A stretch of 64,000 nt of DNA, taken from an uncultured Pseudomonadales bacterium (GTDB lineage: Bacteria > Pseudomonadota > Gammaproteobacteria > Pseudomonadales > Pseudohongiellaceae). A program made the position numbers and the translations under genes. The notes beneath the pieces were generated by a model. It saw only the letters and a list, made by a program, of their open reading frames with translations, ran no database searches and was not told the origin of the DNA. Numbering within the stretch: position 1 is the first letter of the stretch; each line of letters starts with the position of its first letter. This document shows positions 24,812-34,398 of the stretch, in pieces. The stretch is from NCBI GenBank assembly GCA_943842505.1, contig CALTDI010000020.1, positions 1 to 64,000 of the forward strand. Reading direction: 5' to 3'.

Positions 24812-26926
24812 CTAGATGCCAGCGCCTTCGATGAGATCGGAGGCCATATCGAATCGGTCCAGAATGTCCTGATATTCTAACCCTAATTCTGCATTAAGAT
24901 TGATGATCTCTGGCCGCAGAACGATGAATAGCTCGCGCCGCTCCGTCGTCTCTTGTTGATAGGAGAACAATCTGCCCAGTAGCGGCACCCGATTCAGGCC
25001 GGGCACACCGCTATTTAGATTTTCGGTATCTGTCTGAATCAGTCCGCCCAGTACGACGTTCTCGCCATCACGCACCACAACGGTGGTATTGATCTCTTGA
25101 TTGTTAAACACCGGATTATTGTTAACTCCCGTTGCGCCTCCGTCTACCGAAGAGAGTTCCTGGCGGATAATCAGATTCACTATGCCGTCGTTGTTAATCT
25201 GCGGCGTGATCGATAGCACGATACCCGTATCGCGGTATTGAATATTCGTCGTCGAGACGCCGGCATTGCCCAGTGACTGGCCCTGCTCCACAGGCACCTG
25301 TGAGCCTATCTGTATATCGCCTTCCTGATTATTGGCTACTGTCAAAGATGGCCTGGCCAGTAATTGCACATCGTTGTTTATGGCAATGGCGTTGAGCGTT
25401 GCATCGACCTGGGATGCGCCGTCGATGAACGACTTGGTAAATAATAGACCGCCCAATCCAGACTGGGGCACGAAGCTTGTCGAGGTGTCGGTTGAAATAG
25501 TATCGACGGCGCTGTTGGCCGCGATGCGTGACCAGTCGACACCAAACTTGGTTGCATCGCTGAGGGTAATCTGCGCGATGACCGCATTTATCATTACCTG
25601 CAGGGGCACGGCATCGAGCTGGTTGATAGTGGTGAGCAGTTGTCGATAGTCGCGCGCGGTGCTTCTAATCAATAAACTATTGGTCGCCTCGTCGGCTACG
25701 ATCTTCACACGAAGATTCGCCGATACCGCAGTCGTAGTTGCAGCGACGTCATCTGAAACCTCAACTGCCTCAACATCAGCCGGCGAGTTGTCATTGCCGC
25801 GATTCGGTATCGCCAGCGCCTCGTCATTGTCGTCATCTTCAAAAACGTTCGAGAGTGTGTCGGCGAGCTCCGTAGCTATCAGGTTGTTGACCTGATAATG
25901 AAACAGCTGCTCTACCTGCTCCTGCCCATCGGCGTCCAGAATCTGTATCCAGCGCGATATCTCCTCGAAGCCTCGAGTTGCAGGGGCCGTCACCAGAATC
26001 GCATTGATGCGCTCTATGCCCCTAACCTGATAGGCCGGGGTAGTGCCTTCGATAAGAAGTAGAATCTCGGCTAACTCGTTAGCAACTTCCACCGCGTTGG
26101 CGTTAAACAGTTGGTAGAGATGAATCCCCTGGTTCTGAAACGGGTCGGCATCGATGAGAAACAGCAGTTCGTTGATGCGCTGCAGCTGGGATTCGCTGCC
26201 TGATATCGCGAGAGTGCCGTTACCGACGAGGGTTCTTACTTCGCCATCTGGCGCCAGCAGAGGCTGCACTACCTGCAGCGCCGCCTCCGGTGAGATATAG
26301 GTCAGTGGCGTAATCTGCAGTATACGTGCAGCTGTGCCCTGGCCCAGGGTGTCTGGCGTTGCTATCTCGACGGGAAGGGCACTGCTTATCTTGCGTGCAT
26401 TATAGATATTACCTTCGCGGTTCAAGACTATGCCCGCATCGCGGCTTAACAGCCGAATCAGTGGCCAGATATCGGCCTGCCCAAGGGGCCGCGTGGCAGA
26501 GGTACGCAGACTGACTTTGTTGTCGATAGTCGGGTCGATAATAATTGAAATATCCAGAGCATCGGCCAGCTCTTCCAATACCAGTCGCAGGTCCGCCTGT
26601 TCGTAGTTGAGCTCTACCACATCCTCGCTGGCGGCCTGCTGAGGGCCAGGCACGGTTTCCTGCAGGCCGTCGTACTGCAAGACATTGCCGTCTCGGTTGA
26701 TCTCATCGATGAGAGCCTGCTGCTCTCGCGAGACTTCGCTGCCGTCTTCGGGCAAGGCAGCTGCCATGTTTCTAGTAGCCGTATTCGATGTGCGGGGGTT
26801 TGCACTGGATTGCGCGCCGCTGCCGCTATCGGGCTGAACTTCCAGAACCGCGCAGGAGGAAAGAAAAAATCCTAGCAGCAGCACCAGGGGATTTATTTTT
26901 TTTAGTAAACGTTGCTTCGACTTCAC
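24812..26926 (-). CDS. gspD: Type II secretion secretin GspD, lipoprotein type
   Basis: 704 residues. GTG start with GGAG about seven bases upstream. The N-terminus carries a lipobox (LLLGFFLSSC), so it should be lipidated at Cys25, like P. aeruginosa HxcQ. Then come N0 (LNYEQADLRLVLEELADALD), N1-N3 repeats (about 180-420), and the secretin domain to about 680 with VPVEQGQS and the VVLGGLIQTDTE segment. An insert of about 45 acidic residues interrupts N3. Lipidation lets a secretin reach the outer membrane without a pilotin. No gspC lies in the operon. Confidence 0.93.
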   Translation of the reverse strand: MKSKQRLLKKINPLVLLLGFFLSSCAVLEVQPDSGSGAQSSANPRTSNTATRNMAAALPEDGSEVSREQQALIDEINRDGNVLQYDGLQETVPGPQQAASEDVVELNYEQADLRLVLEELADALDISIIIDPTIDNKVSLRTSATRPLGQADIWPLIRLLSRDAGIVLNREGNIYNARKISSALPVEIATPDTLGQGTAARILQITPLTYISPEAALQVVQPLLAPDGEVRTLVGNGTLAISGSESQLQRINELLFLIDADPFQNQGIHLYQLFNANAVEVANELAEILLLIEGTTPAYQVRGIERINAILVTAPATRGFEEISRWIQILDADGQEQVEQLFHYQVNNLIATELADTLSNVFEDDDNDEALAIPNRGNDNSPADVEAVEVSDDVAATTTAVSANLRVKIVADEATNSLLIRSTARDYRQLLTTINQLDAVPLQVMINAVIAQITLSDATKFGVDWSRIAANSAVDTISTDTSTSFVPQSGLGGLLFTKSFIDGASQVDATLNAIAINNDVQLLARPSLTVANNQEGDIQIGSQVPVEQGQSLGNAGVSTTNIQYRDTGIVLSITPQINNDGIVNLIIRQELSSVDGGATGVNNNPVFNNQEINTTVVVRDGENVVLGGLIQTDTENLNSGVPGLNRVPLLGRLFSYQQETTERRELFIVLRPEIINLNAELGLEYQDILDRFDMASDLIEGAGI

Positions 26927-26941
26927 GAGGTTCTCCGAGAA

Positions 26942-28147
26942 TTAGAAATCTACCGAGTTCATACTGAACACGGCTGAAAGCATAGTGATGGTGATTCCAC
27001 CTACCGCTATGGCAAGAATTATTATTAGGGCAGGCTGTAGGGCAGCTACCAGACTGGAAATTTGATTGCGCACGGTGGTGTCGAATGTGGCCGCCGATTT
27101 AATTAGAATATTGGCTGTACGCCCGGACTCTTCGCCGACTGTAACCAGCTGATGCAGAAGAGTGGGGAATTGATTGGTCTTCTCCAGCGAAACGCCAAGG
27201 CCGGCGCCGCCTCTAACGTCCTCTTCTACCTGAGCTAGATGGGTAGCGAGTACAGTATTGCCAACAACCTCTCTCGATACACGAAGCGCGCGTATTAAAG
27301 GGATACCTGCCCCTAATAGCGCGCCCAGTGTCCGAGCAAAGACCGCGCATTCCTTATAGAGAATCAGCGTGCCCATCATGGGAAGAGAGAGCAGGAATCC
27401 GTCCTTCTTAAGTTTTGAGGCCGGCTCTTTATCCAGACGCTTCCAGAAGAATAGTAGTAGCCCAATAAACACCGGAACCAGATAACCATAGCTTTGGATA
27501 CCACTGCTGAGCGAGAGCAGGAAGGCCGCCGAGGCTGGAATCTCCGTCCCCGCATCCTCGAACATTGCTGCGAACTGAGGCACCACGAAGACGAGCAGGA
27601 GAACGACGGAGAGTACGCCGGTAATCAGCAATACGATCGGATAGATCATCGCCGAGATTATGGCCTGCCGCGTTTTCGCACTGGTCTCCAGAAATTCCGC
27701 AAGATCGGGTAGAAGCTGATCGAGTATGCCGCCTTCTTCGCCGGCGCGTACGATGTTGACGTACATCCTGCTGAATACTCTGGGGTGAGCCTCCATCGCC
27801 TCGGCGAGGCTTCTGCCTTCTTTGACTTCGCGCAGCAGGCTCACCACGAGCTCACGCATCGCCGTCGATTCTGTAATGCCCTCTAACAGGCGTAGCGATC
27901 TATCGATTGGCACACGTGCCTCGACCAGGGTGCAAAGGCCGTTGGTAAAATCCAATACGTCCGCCTGAGAGATTCGCTTGCGGCGAGTCGTCTGGGAGGC
28001 TTCTCTGGTTTCCTGAATCTTTACTGGTGTGAGGTTCTTGCCCTTCAGGATACGCACGGCCTCACGCTCGGTATCTGCACTTAGCTGACCGTTTAGCATC
28101 TTGCCCTGGGCATCGAAGGCCTGGTATTTAAAATATAGTGCGCTCAT
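26942..28147 (-). CDS. gspF: Type II secretion inner-membrane platform protein GspF
   Basis: 401 residues. Two homologous cytoplasmic domains alternate with three membrane helices (AIISAMIYPIVLLITGVLSVVLLLVFVVPQF and ALIIILAIAVGGITITMLSAVF among them). The typical motifs GEEGGILD and GEESGRTANIL are present. It overlaps gspE by 4 bases. It anchors the GspE ATPase at the assembly platform. Confidence 0.95.
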   Translation of the reverse strand: MSALYFKYQAFDAQGKMLNGQLSADTEREAVRILKGKNLTPVKIQETREASQTTRRKRISQADVLDFTNGLCTLVEARVPIDRSLRLLEGITESTAMRELVVSLLREVKEGRSLAEAMEAHPRVFSRMYVNIVRAGEEGGILDQLLPDLAEFLETSAKTRQAIISAMIYPIVLLITGVLSVVLLLVFVVPQFAAMFEDAGTEIPASAAFLLSLSSGIQSYGYLVPVFIGLLLFFWKRLDKEPASKLKKDGFLLSLPMMGTLILYKECAVFARTLGALLGAGIPLIRALRVSREVVGNTVLATHLAQVEEDVRGGAGLGVSLEKTNQFPTLLHQLVTVGEESGRTANILIKSAATFDTTVRNQISSLVAALQPALIIILAIAVGGITITMLSAVFSMNSVDF

Positions 28148-29727
28148 ATTGCTCTGGTTACCCGCACTACTTCTTCGGGTGTAGTCATTCCATCTGCTAG
28201 TTTCTCCAGGGCGTCTTGCCGGAGTGTCTTCATGCCTTCCCGGATTGCTTCGTCGCGAATAATATTTGCGTCTGCACCGGTAGCGATATGATGACGAATC
28301 GCATCGCTCATGATCAGAAGCTCGTAAAGACCGACACGGCCCCGGTATCCGGTTTGACCACAGCGTTCGCAGCCACTGCCGCGACGGATTTCGGCAATGG
28401 AATCTATGTCAATCTCTAGCGCCGCCGCCTCATCTGTACTTAGGGGGCGCACTTCGGAACAGTCGGTACAGACACGCCTTACCAATCGCTGCGCCTGAAT
28501 GGCGAGGAGGCTGGAGCTAATTAGGTAGCCCTGCACACCCATGTCTTGCAGTCGGGTTACCGCCCCCGCCGCATCGTTTGTATGTAGCGTGGAGAAAACC
28601 AGGTGCCCGGTAAGTGCCGACTCGATCGCGATCTCTGCGGTTTCGTGATCGCGAATCTCGCCTATCATCAGCACGTCTGGATCCTGTCTAACGATCGAAC
28701 GCAGACCCTGTGCAAAGCTAAGCCCGATACTGGCGTTGGCCTGAATCTGGGTTATGCCATCGAGTTGATACTCGACCGGGTCTTCCACGGTAATTATTTT
28801 CTGCGCCTCTCTGTTTATTTTTTCTAATGTTGCATACAGCGTAGTCGTCTTACCACTGCCGGTAGGGCCTGTTATCAATACCATGCCGTGGGGCTGATTG
28901 ATGATGCCCTGATACTGCTCGAGTATTTTCTCTGGCATGCCTAGTTGTTTCAGACTAACGGCAGTATCGCTTCTGTCCAGGATTCTCAGTACTACGGATT
29001 CTCCATGTACTCCCGGCAGGGTTGATACGCGCATATCGAGTTGCTTGCTGCCCACCTTGTAATCTATGCGGCCATCTTGAGGCAGGCGCTTCTCGCCGAT
29101 GTCCAGCTTTGCCATTAGCTTTAAGCGCGAGGCCACCGCGGTGTGAATCTTAATGGGCAGTCGTTCAATTCTTGTCATGATGCCGTCGACACGGCAGCGT
29201 ATATCGAGATAGTTCTCGTTTGGCTCGAAGTGTATGTCACTGGCATCCAGGTCCAACGCGCGAGCGAATAGATGGTTCACCAGCCGAATGATCGGTGCCT
29301 CCGATGCCAGATCGGCTAAGGCCTCATCGTCGGCGAAACCAGAAACAAACAGATCTTCGTCCGTATTTTCAATCTGCGGCGAGAGCTCGGCGCGCCAGTG
29401 GCGCATTAGACGGCGAACATCATCCCCGGCACCCACATCGAACTGTATCTCTTCATTCAGGATGAAGCGTATCTTCGCGCGCAGTTCTATACTCGGCGTC
29501 TGCTCACAGATGAGCCGGCCAGACTCTGCAAAGTCCTGCGCCGGGACTATGCCCTCTGGCTCCAGCAATTGACCGAATACAGACAGCGTCATTGCTGACG
29601 GGTCACTCGCCTCAGTTCCTGTCTCGGTTCCTGTCTCAGTTTTTTCCGCAGTTGCCTCCGCAGTTCCGTCGACAGCACCCACAGGAGTTAGCTCAGTCTC
29701 TGTTGCCTGATTCACGATCTCACTCAT
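28144..29727 (-). CDS. gspE: Type II secretion ATPase GspE
   Basis: 527 residues. A low-complexity acidic N-terminus (repeated ETGT) is followed by the N1 domain, then the ATPase: Walker A GPTGSGKTTT near 290, Asp box, Walker B VLMIGEIRD, and His box TLHTNDA. The zinc motif has C-x-x-C (CTDC) and CERCGQTGYRGR. It powers pseudopilus extension on the GspL/GspF platform. Start overlaps the gspM stop by 4 bases; stop overlaps the gspF start. Confidence 0.95.
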   Translation of the reverse strand: MSEIVNQATETELTPVGAVDGTAEATAEKTETGTETGTEASDPSAMTLSVFGQLLEPEGIVPAQDFAESGRLICEQTPSIELRAKIRFILNEEIQFDVGAGDDVRRLMRHWRAELSPQIENTDEDLFVSGFADDEALADLASEAPIIRLVNHLFARALDLDASDIHFEPNENYLDIRCRVDGIMTRIERLPIKIHTAVASRLKLMAKLDIGEKRLPQDGRIDYKVGSKQLDMRVSTLPGVHGESVVLRILDRSDTAVSLKQLGMPEKILEQYQGIINQPHGMVLITGPTGSGKTTTLYATLEKINREAQKIITVEDPVEYQLDGITQIQANASIGLSFAQGLRSIVRQDPDVLMIGEIRDHETAEIAIESALTGHLVFSTLHTNDAAGAVTRLQDMGVQGYLISSSLLAIQAQRLVRRVCTDCSEVRPLSTDEAAALEIDIDSIAEIRRGSGCERCGQTGYRGRVGLYELLIMSDAIRHHIATGADANIIRDEAIREGMKTLRQDALEKLADGMTTPEEVVRVTRAI

Positions 29728-30293
29728 CTGTTACTCGCGACCTCTGTAACCAGCCCTTCGCTGCGTGCAAATCCAACGACTGTGATAGACCCGCTGTATT
29801 GGTTTCGGCTTCGATTCACGCTAAAGCCGGTAACCCAAAGCCGTGGCGCAGAGGTCTCCAGTCTTTCCAGAAACCGAGCTGTGTTCGCCTGGTCACTTGT
29901 GCGAAACGACATCTCTTGACTAATAAGTAGCCAATCATCGCTTATCAGGCGGTCTGCCAGACGCGTTGAGCTCACCGTAATGCCTGTGTCTCGCGCATGC
30001 AGTGATAAGGCGCGTTGAATATTTGCCTCGACTATAGGTATGGTCGCGCCAGAGAATAGTTGATTGTGTAATTCATCTATCTGCGATTCGACTTCGACGC
30101 GACGCTCGCGCCAGCTCGCGGTGTTCTCGATCAGGCGTTGTTCGCGAGCAATGTCTATCTCGACACTTTCGATGTTGTCCTGTCTCTGGGTATACACCGA
30201 TTTGATAGCAGGCCAACCACTAGTGCTCACAAAAATCAGAGCCACTACCGCCGCTAGTATCAGAATATTTCTTTCGCGTTGAGATATTTTCAT
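29724..30293 (-). CDS. gspM: Type II secretion protein GspM
   Basis: 189 residues from ATG at 30293 (MKISQRERN). The ORF could open 33 bases earlier, but this start gives the usual short cytoplasmic end. One membrane helix (ILILAAVVALIFVST), a coiled coil, then a ferredoxin-like periplasmic domain. Divergence is high, as usual for GspM; position between gspL and gspE supports it. Confidence 0.8.
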   Translation of the reverse strand: MKISQRERNILILAAVVALIFVSTSGWPAIKSVYTQRQDNIESVEIDIAREQRLIENTASWRERRVEVESQIDELHNQLFSGATIPIVEANIQRALSLHARDTGITVSSTRLADRLISDDWLLISQEMSFRTSDQANTARFLERLETSAPRLWVTGFSVNRSRNQYSGSITVVGFARSEGLVTEVASNR

Positions 30294-30329
30294 CGTAACT
30301 ATGTCTCGATACCTTGTACTAACCACTGA

Positions 30330-31655
30330 TTACTCATCGGGAAAATAGCGCACCATATACGCTTCGAAGTTAACGGCGCTAAGTCGTAGATCGATATAGT
30401 ATCTGTTATTGTTGGTCGCTCTGGAGAAAACGACTTCGGTAAACATCGGGTCTTGCTCCAGGCGCTGCAGAATCGCCTGGGGCTCATTGCTGCTACCCTG
30501 GATTTTTATCAAACCATCGCTCACTTCCAATGAGGTCAGCGTGTCTGGCCGCAGTATGTTCTGCAGCGTGAACATCGCCGCAGCTATTCTCTGCTCGGGG
30601 AAATCACTTATCAGCCCCCATTCGTTTTCAAAGCTGACAACCGCCGCTTGGTCATCCCTAGCATCGCTTGCCATTGCTCTTTGCATCTCTAAGTTTGCAG
30701 CCAGAGATCGAAACTCTAAAGATTGCGCAATGAACGGAATCGCTGCGATAAAAAGTATCGCGACGACTGCGGCAGCGGCGGCGATGTATTGCCTGCCCTG
30801 CGCAGATCTGCGCGTCACATTAAGCGCGCCATAGGGAAAGAAACAATATTCCTGATTTGTCTGGGCTTCTAGAAACTGGAAATAATCGGAGGGCTCTCTT
30901 AGATCAACTGTTATGCTAGCGATTTCCAGTTTCTGACTTTCTTGCCACTGTTGCTGAAATACGTCTTGCTGTAGGTCTTGCTTTGGCACGGTAAGCAGAG
31001 ACTTGAGGATATTGTTTTCGATTAGTGCGCTTGTTTCTGTCTTGGCGTCTACATCCAGTATTCTTATTTTTTCTTTGTTTGTGCTTTCTTTATTTGTATT
31101 AGCCGAATGGGCATTCATGAAACGCGGTTTGACCGCCGCCAGGAAAATGTCTTCTTCGGCAAATGCATCGAATAGTTCCGAGAGAGTTGCTTCTGTCATC
31201 CACAGAGCGAGATGCTCGTCGCCCTTGCTTGCCGATGCAGGGTTGATCGCAAGCGACAGCGGTTCTTCCAGGCTGGGCAGAATGCTATCAGCCTGTATCT
31301 TTAACGCGGCGACTAGATTGTCTTTTGCAACGCCGGGCATCTTCGTGGTCGTTGCCACAAAGAAATTCGCCGGCAACAACAGTAATACCGCACAGTCTTT
31401 ACGTTGTTCTGCACTAATCCCGGCAAGCAACTGTGCACCGGCTTGTGCGATCGATTTTGCATCTCTTTGCGCTAGCTGCTGCGTCTTCCTGGTTTCGAGG
31501 TGGACAATCTTGTCATCGAAAAGCAGGAAGCTGGTATCGACCTTCTTCACCAGATCACGGCCAGAATCGCCCTGAAGCAATGTCCGTACCTGTGGCGGCA
31601 GAATAGCGGCCAGTTTTTCTCGCCACTGCGAGTTGTCGATTGCGGAGCTCGGCAT
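30330..31655 (-). CDS. gspL: Type II secretion protein GspL
   Basis: 441 residues. An actin-like cytoplasmic domain (about 1-250) is diverged, with LLLLPANFFVATTTKMPGV. One membrane helix lies near 290 (AAAAAVVAILFIAAIPFIAQ), then a ferredoxin-like periplasmic domain (TSLEVSDGLIKIQGSS). It heads the operon L-M-E-F-D-G-H-I-J-K and couples GspE to the membrane. The promoter must lie in the 231 bases up to the dsbA terminator; no clear one was recognised. Confidence 0.8.
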   Translation of the reverse strand: MPSSAIDNSQWREKLAAILPPQVRTLLQGDSGRDLVKKVDTSFLLFDDKIVHLETRKTQQLAQRDAKSIAQAGAQLLAGISAEQRKDCAVLLLLPANFFVATTTKMPGVAKDNLVAALKIQADSILPSLEEPLSLAINPASASKGDEHLALWMTEATLSELFDAFAEEDIFLAAVKPRFMNAHSANTNKESTNKEKIRILDVDAKTETSALIENNILKSLLTVPKQDLQQDVFQQQWQESQKLEIASITVDLREPSDYFQFLEAQTNQEYCFFPYGALNVTRRSAQGRQYIAAAAAVVAILFIAAIPFIAQSLEFRSLAANLEMQRAMASDARDDQAAVVSFENEWGLISDFPEQRIAAAMFTLQNILRPDTLTSLEVSDGLIKIQGSSNEPQAILQRLEQDPMFTEVVFSRATNNNRYYIDLRLSAVNFEAYMVRYFPDE

Positions 31656-31886
31656 AGGGTTCGTTTTTTCTAAATTTCTTAAGCGTCAAATCAGACAGCG
31701 TCGCCTTGGAGCGGGGATTTCGCCACGTGGGTCCACAGCTAAACTATTGAAAAACAATAAATCTCTGGTGTAAGACTCTTATATCGGCAAAATAGTTTTA
31801 AGGCGCAAAATTGTTCGATATTTAGATATTCGGGCGTAGAAAGCTGAAGGACTGGGAGGGCATTGCCAGCTTGCCGGCAATAAAAA

Positions 31887-31916
31887 AGGCCACCCTGAGT
31901 TAGCTCAGGGTGGCCT
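31887..31916 (-). terminator. Strong terminator after dsbA
   Basis: A perfect 13-bp stem (AGGCCACCCTGAG with its complement) with a 4-base loop, followed by six T on the minus strand. It lies about 30 bp after the dsbA stop. Confidence 0.92.
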
Positions 31917-31944
31917 TGGTGTTGCTCTCGTTGGCTAGCGGGAA

Positions 31945-32598
31945 CTACTCGCCTGAGTTTGAAAGCTGCTGACGCTCTTTTTCTACAAGAAAATCAACAA
32001 CTTCGAGCATTTCTGCCTGTGTGCGAACAGTCTCGCCGGTAGTGACAAGATACTTTCCGTTCACGATCATGTTTGGCGTGCTGCGAATTTCGTAGGCCTG
32101 CATGCGCTGCTTGGCCTGATTCACCTTGGTGCGAACGGTGAATGAATTGAAGGCCTTGCTGAAGTCATCTTCGCTGATGCCGTACTTGGCAAACAGGGCG
32201 CCGATCTGGTTTTCGTTCTGCAGTCGGTTGCCTTCTATGTTAATCGCGTTGAAGACAGGCTCATGCACCGTATCCAGGGCATCCATGGCTTCGGCCGTGT
32301 AGTAAACCTGTGCGTGAACTTCCATGAGGGCGTTCCACATAGCTGGAAAACGAACGAAATCGACGTCCTCACCCGCTGTTGCTTCCCAGTTGGCTATTAG
32401 CGGCTCGAATCGAAAACAGTGTGAGCAGCCGTACCAGAACGCTTCCAAAACCTCGACCTTGCTGGAATCGTTAGTGTTTACAGGAGCCGCTAGCTCGGTG
32501 TAGTGGGTGCCTGCAACATATTTCTCTATTTGAGCAAAGCTAGAAAATGCCAGGGGCATTAGCATTACAAAGGTTAAAATCTGCATTGATCGCTTCAT
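31945..32598 (-). CDS. dsbA: Periplasmic thiol:disulfide oxidoreductase DsbA
   Basis: 217 residues with a signal peptide (ILTFVMLMPLAFSSFA). The thioredoxin-fold active site is FWYGCSHC; the C-x-x-C dipeptide Ser-His differs from E. coli's Pro-His. A cis-Pro segment (STPNMIV) is present. It makes disulfides in exported proteins, which may include T2SS components or substrates. An 11-bp tandem repeat lies just upstream. Confidence 0.92.
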   Translation of the reverse strand: MKRSMQILTFVMLMPLAFSSFAQIEKYVAGTHYTELAAPVNTNDSSKVEVLEAFWYGCSHCFRFEPLIANWEATAGEDVDFVRFPAMWNALMEVHAQVYYTAEAMDALDTVHEPVFNAINIEGNRLQNENQIGALFAKYGISEDDFSKAFNSFTVRTKVNQAKQRMQAYEIRSTPNMIVNGKYLVTTGETVRTQAEMLEVVDFLVEKERQQLSNSGE

Positions 32599-32631
32599 TA
32601 GTTAACTCCGTCTCTTTAACTTTCTAAACTG

Positions 32632-32686
32632 TCTTTAGTCTATCTTTGGCCTGTCTTTGGCCTATCTTTGGCCTATTTTTAGTCTA
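32632..32686. repeat. 11-bp tandem repeat, five units
   Basis: Five head-to-tail 11-bp units (TCTTTGGCCTA and close variants; outer units TCTTTAGTCTA and TTTTTAGTCTA). It begins 33 bases upstream of the dsbA start, so it may affect the dsbA promoter, and the copy number may vary between strains. Confidence 0.9.
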
Positions 32687-32850
32687 TCTACTCGAATTTA
32701 TTGTCTATCTAATCCGTTCTTGGAGGCTTGCAGCCACCCAATTCGTTGGAAAAACAGTAGCACAGGGCTCTGCTTACCGCTATCTCATTGAGTCCAAACC
32801 AAGACCGGTTCGGCGCAATTAGTAATTCACGGCTGATGCCAGTTTACGCT

Positions 32851-33462
32851 CTAGTTCAGGCCGGAAACGTAGCTGGCAAGAGCCTCAAGCTCTTTATCCG
32901 TAAGGCGTTCAGCGATTGTACGCATCATCGCGCTGCCATCATTCTGCCGGGCTCCAGAGCGAAAGCCCTTAAGCTGCTGCAGTGTATATTCGGGGTGCTG
33001 GCCACTCAGTGAGGGAAAGCCGGCGGGCGCATTGCCCTTGCCTGTCGGTGAGTGGCAGGCGGAGCAGGCTGCAACAGCGATCTCGGAGTTTCCTGCTCGA
33101 TACAGCCTCTGGGCCAACTCCACAGATTCTGGGTCTGCGCCCTGGATCGTAGTCTGCTGCGAGGCATACCATGCCGCGATGTCTTCCATATCCTGATCGC
33201 TCAGGGAGATTACCATGGCAGCCATGGTGGCATTACTTCTGGCGCCTGATTTGAAATCTTGCAGCTGCTTAACCAAATACCTGGCGCCTTGACCCGCCAG
33301 TTTTGGGTTCATCGCCAATTGGCTATTTCCGTCGGCGCCATGACAGGTGGCACACAGAGCAGATTTTGCCTGACCCGCTGCCGCATCGCCCTGGGCGAGG
33401 AGTAAATTAGGTAATACGCCGACAAATGCGGCTGAAAGTACTGCTATTACAATTTTCTTCAT
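32851..33462 (-). CDS. Diheme cytochrome c4
   Basis: 203 residues with a signal peptide ending NLLLA. Two CxxCH heme sites (CATCH near 37 and CSACH near 133) lie in homologous halves, each followed by a distal Met segment (AAMVISLSD and AMMRTIAERL). This is the cytochrome c4 architecture of a periplasmic electron carrier, which can feed the oxidases. The position next to engB and polA is the same as in Pseudomonas. Confidence 0.92.
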   Translation of the reverse strand: MKKIVIAVLSAAFVGVLPNLLLAQGDAAAGQAKSALCATCHGADGNSQLAMNPKLAGQGARYLVKQLQDFKSGARSNATMAAMVISLSDQDMEDIAAWYASQQTTIQGADPESVELAQRLYRAGNSEIAVAACSACHSPTGKGNAPAGFPSLSGQHPEYTLQQLKGFRSGARQNDGSAMMRTIAERLTDKELEALASYVSGLN

Positions 33463-33680
33463 GGGTTTTCCCGGTCACTTCCTACAAATTCAGATAAACT
33501 AGCGATTCGGCAATAGAATCAATAAATCGCGGTCGCGAATTATAACGCAAATTACCCACTGACTCTATTTATCCTCGCATTCGTCGATAGAAAGTGATTC
33601 CGCGGTGAATGCAGCTAACTAAACGGGATAATGGGGATGCAGGGGCCTTTTCAGATGATGCTTCAGGTAGTGACTAATCG

Positions 33681-34322
33681 ATGAACTATAATCAGGCACA
33701 GTTCGTGACCAGCGCGGCAACGCTTAGCGCCTGCCCAGACGATAGCCTGGCCGAGGTGGCCTTTGCCGGCCGCTCAAACGCGGGTAAATCCAGCGCTATA
33801 AATACAATCACCGGCCAGAATCGACTCGCGCGCATCAGTAAGACGCCTGGGCGAACTCAGCTGATCAACTTCTTCGCGCTAGACGAAGGCCGGCATCTGG
33901 TAGATCTGCCCGGCTACGGGTTCGCTAAAGTGCCTCTCAAGGTGAAGGACAAATGGCAAAAGGAGTTAGAGCGTTACCTGCGACAACGCGATGCTCTGGT
34001 CGGCTTGATTCTGCTAAGTGATATTCGTCATCCCTTGAAGGAATTCGATCGCATGATGATCGACTGGGCCGTGCAGTCAAATCTACCCCTGCATATATTG
34101 CTGACCAAGTCAGACAAGCTAAAGAGAGGTGCGGCGCAGAATGTGTTATTGGAAGTACGCAGGGAGCTTGCGCCGCTAAGCAATGTGTCTGTGCAGTTGT
34201 TCTCTTCATTAAAGAACGTTGGCGTTGACGAGGCCAGGGCGAAGCTTGACGAATGGCTAGCGGTGCCAGCCAATGTCATCGAAGAGATCGGCCAGACCGA
34301 CGAGGAGAAGGTTTCCGACTAG
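33681..34322 (+). CDS. engB: Ribosome-biogenesis GTPase EngB (YihA/YsxC)
   Basis: 213 residues. G1 [10 protein letters not shown]2 Thr in [13 protein letters not shown]3 [10 protein letters not shown] and G4 TKSDKL are all present. It acts in assembly of the 50S subunit. It is convergent with polA, with a 12-bp tandem repeat between them. Confidence 0.96.
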   Translation: MNYNQAQFVTSAATLSACPDDSLAEVAFAGRSNAGKSSAINTITGQNRLARISKTPGRTQLINFFALDEGRHLVDLPGYGFAKVPLKVKDKWQKELERYLRQRDALVGLILLSDIRHPLKEFDRMMIDWAVQSNLPLHILLTKSDKLKRGAAQNVLLEVRRELAPLSNVSVQLFSSLKNVGVDEARAKLDEWLAVPANVIEEIGQTDEEKVSD

Positions 34323-34329
34323 CGTACTG

Positions 34330-34389
34330 TCTTGCACACTATCTTAAATACAATCTTAAACACTATCTTACACACTAGCTTGCGCAGTT
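34330..34389. repeat. 12-bp tandem repeat, four to five units
   Basis: Units TCTTGCACACTA, TCTTAAATACAA, TCTTAAACACTA and TCTTACACACTA run head to tail from 34330 to 34377, then a degenerate fifth. They fill the space between the convergent engB and polA stops. Confidence 0.85.
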
Positions 34390-34398
34390 TAAGGACTG

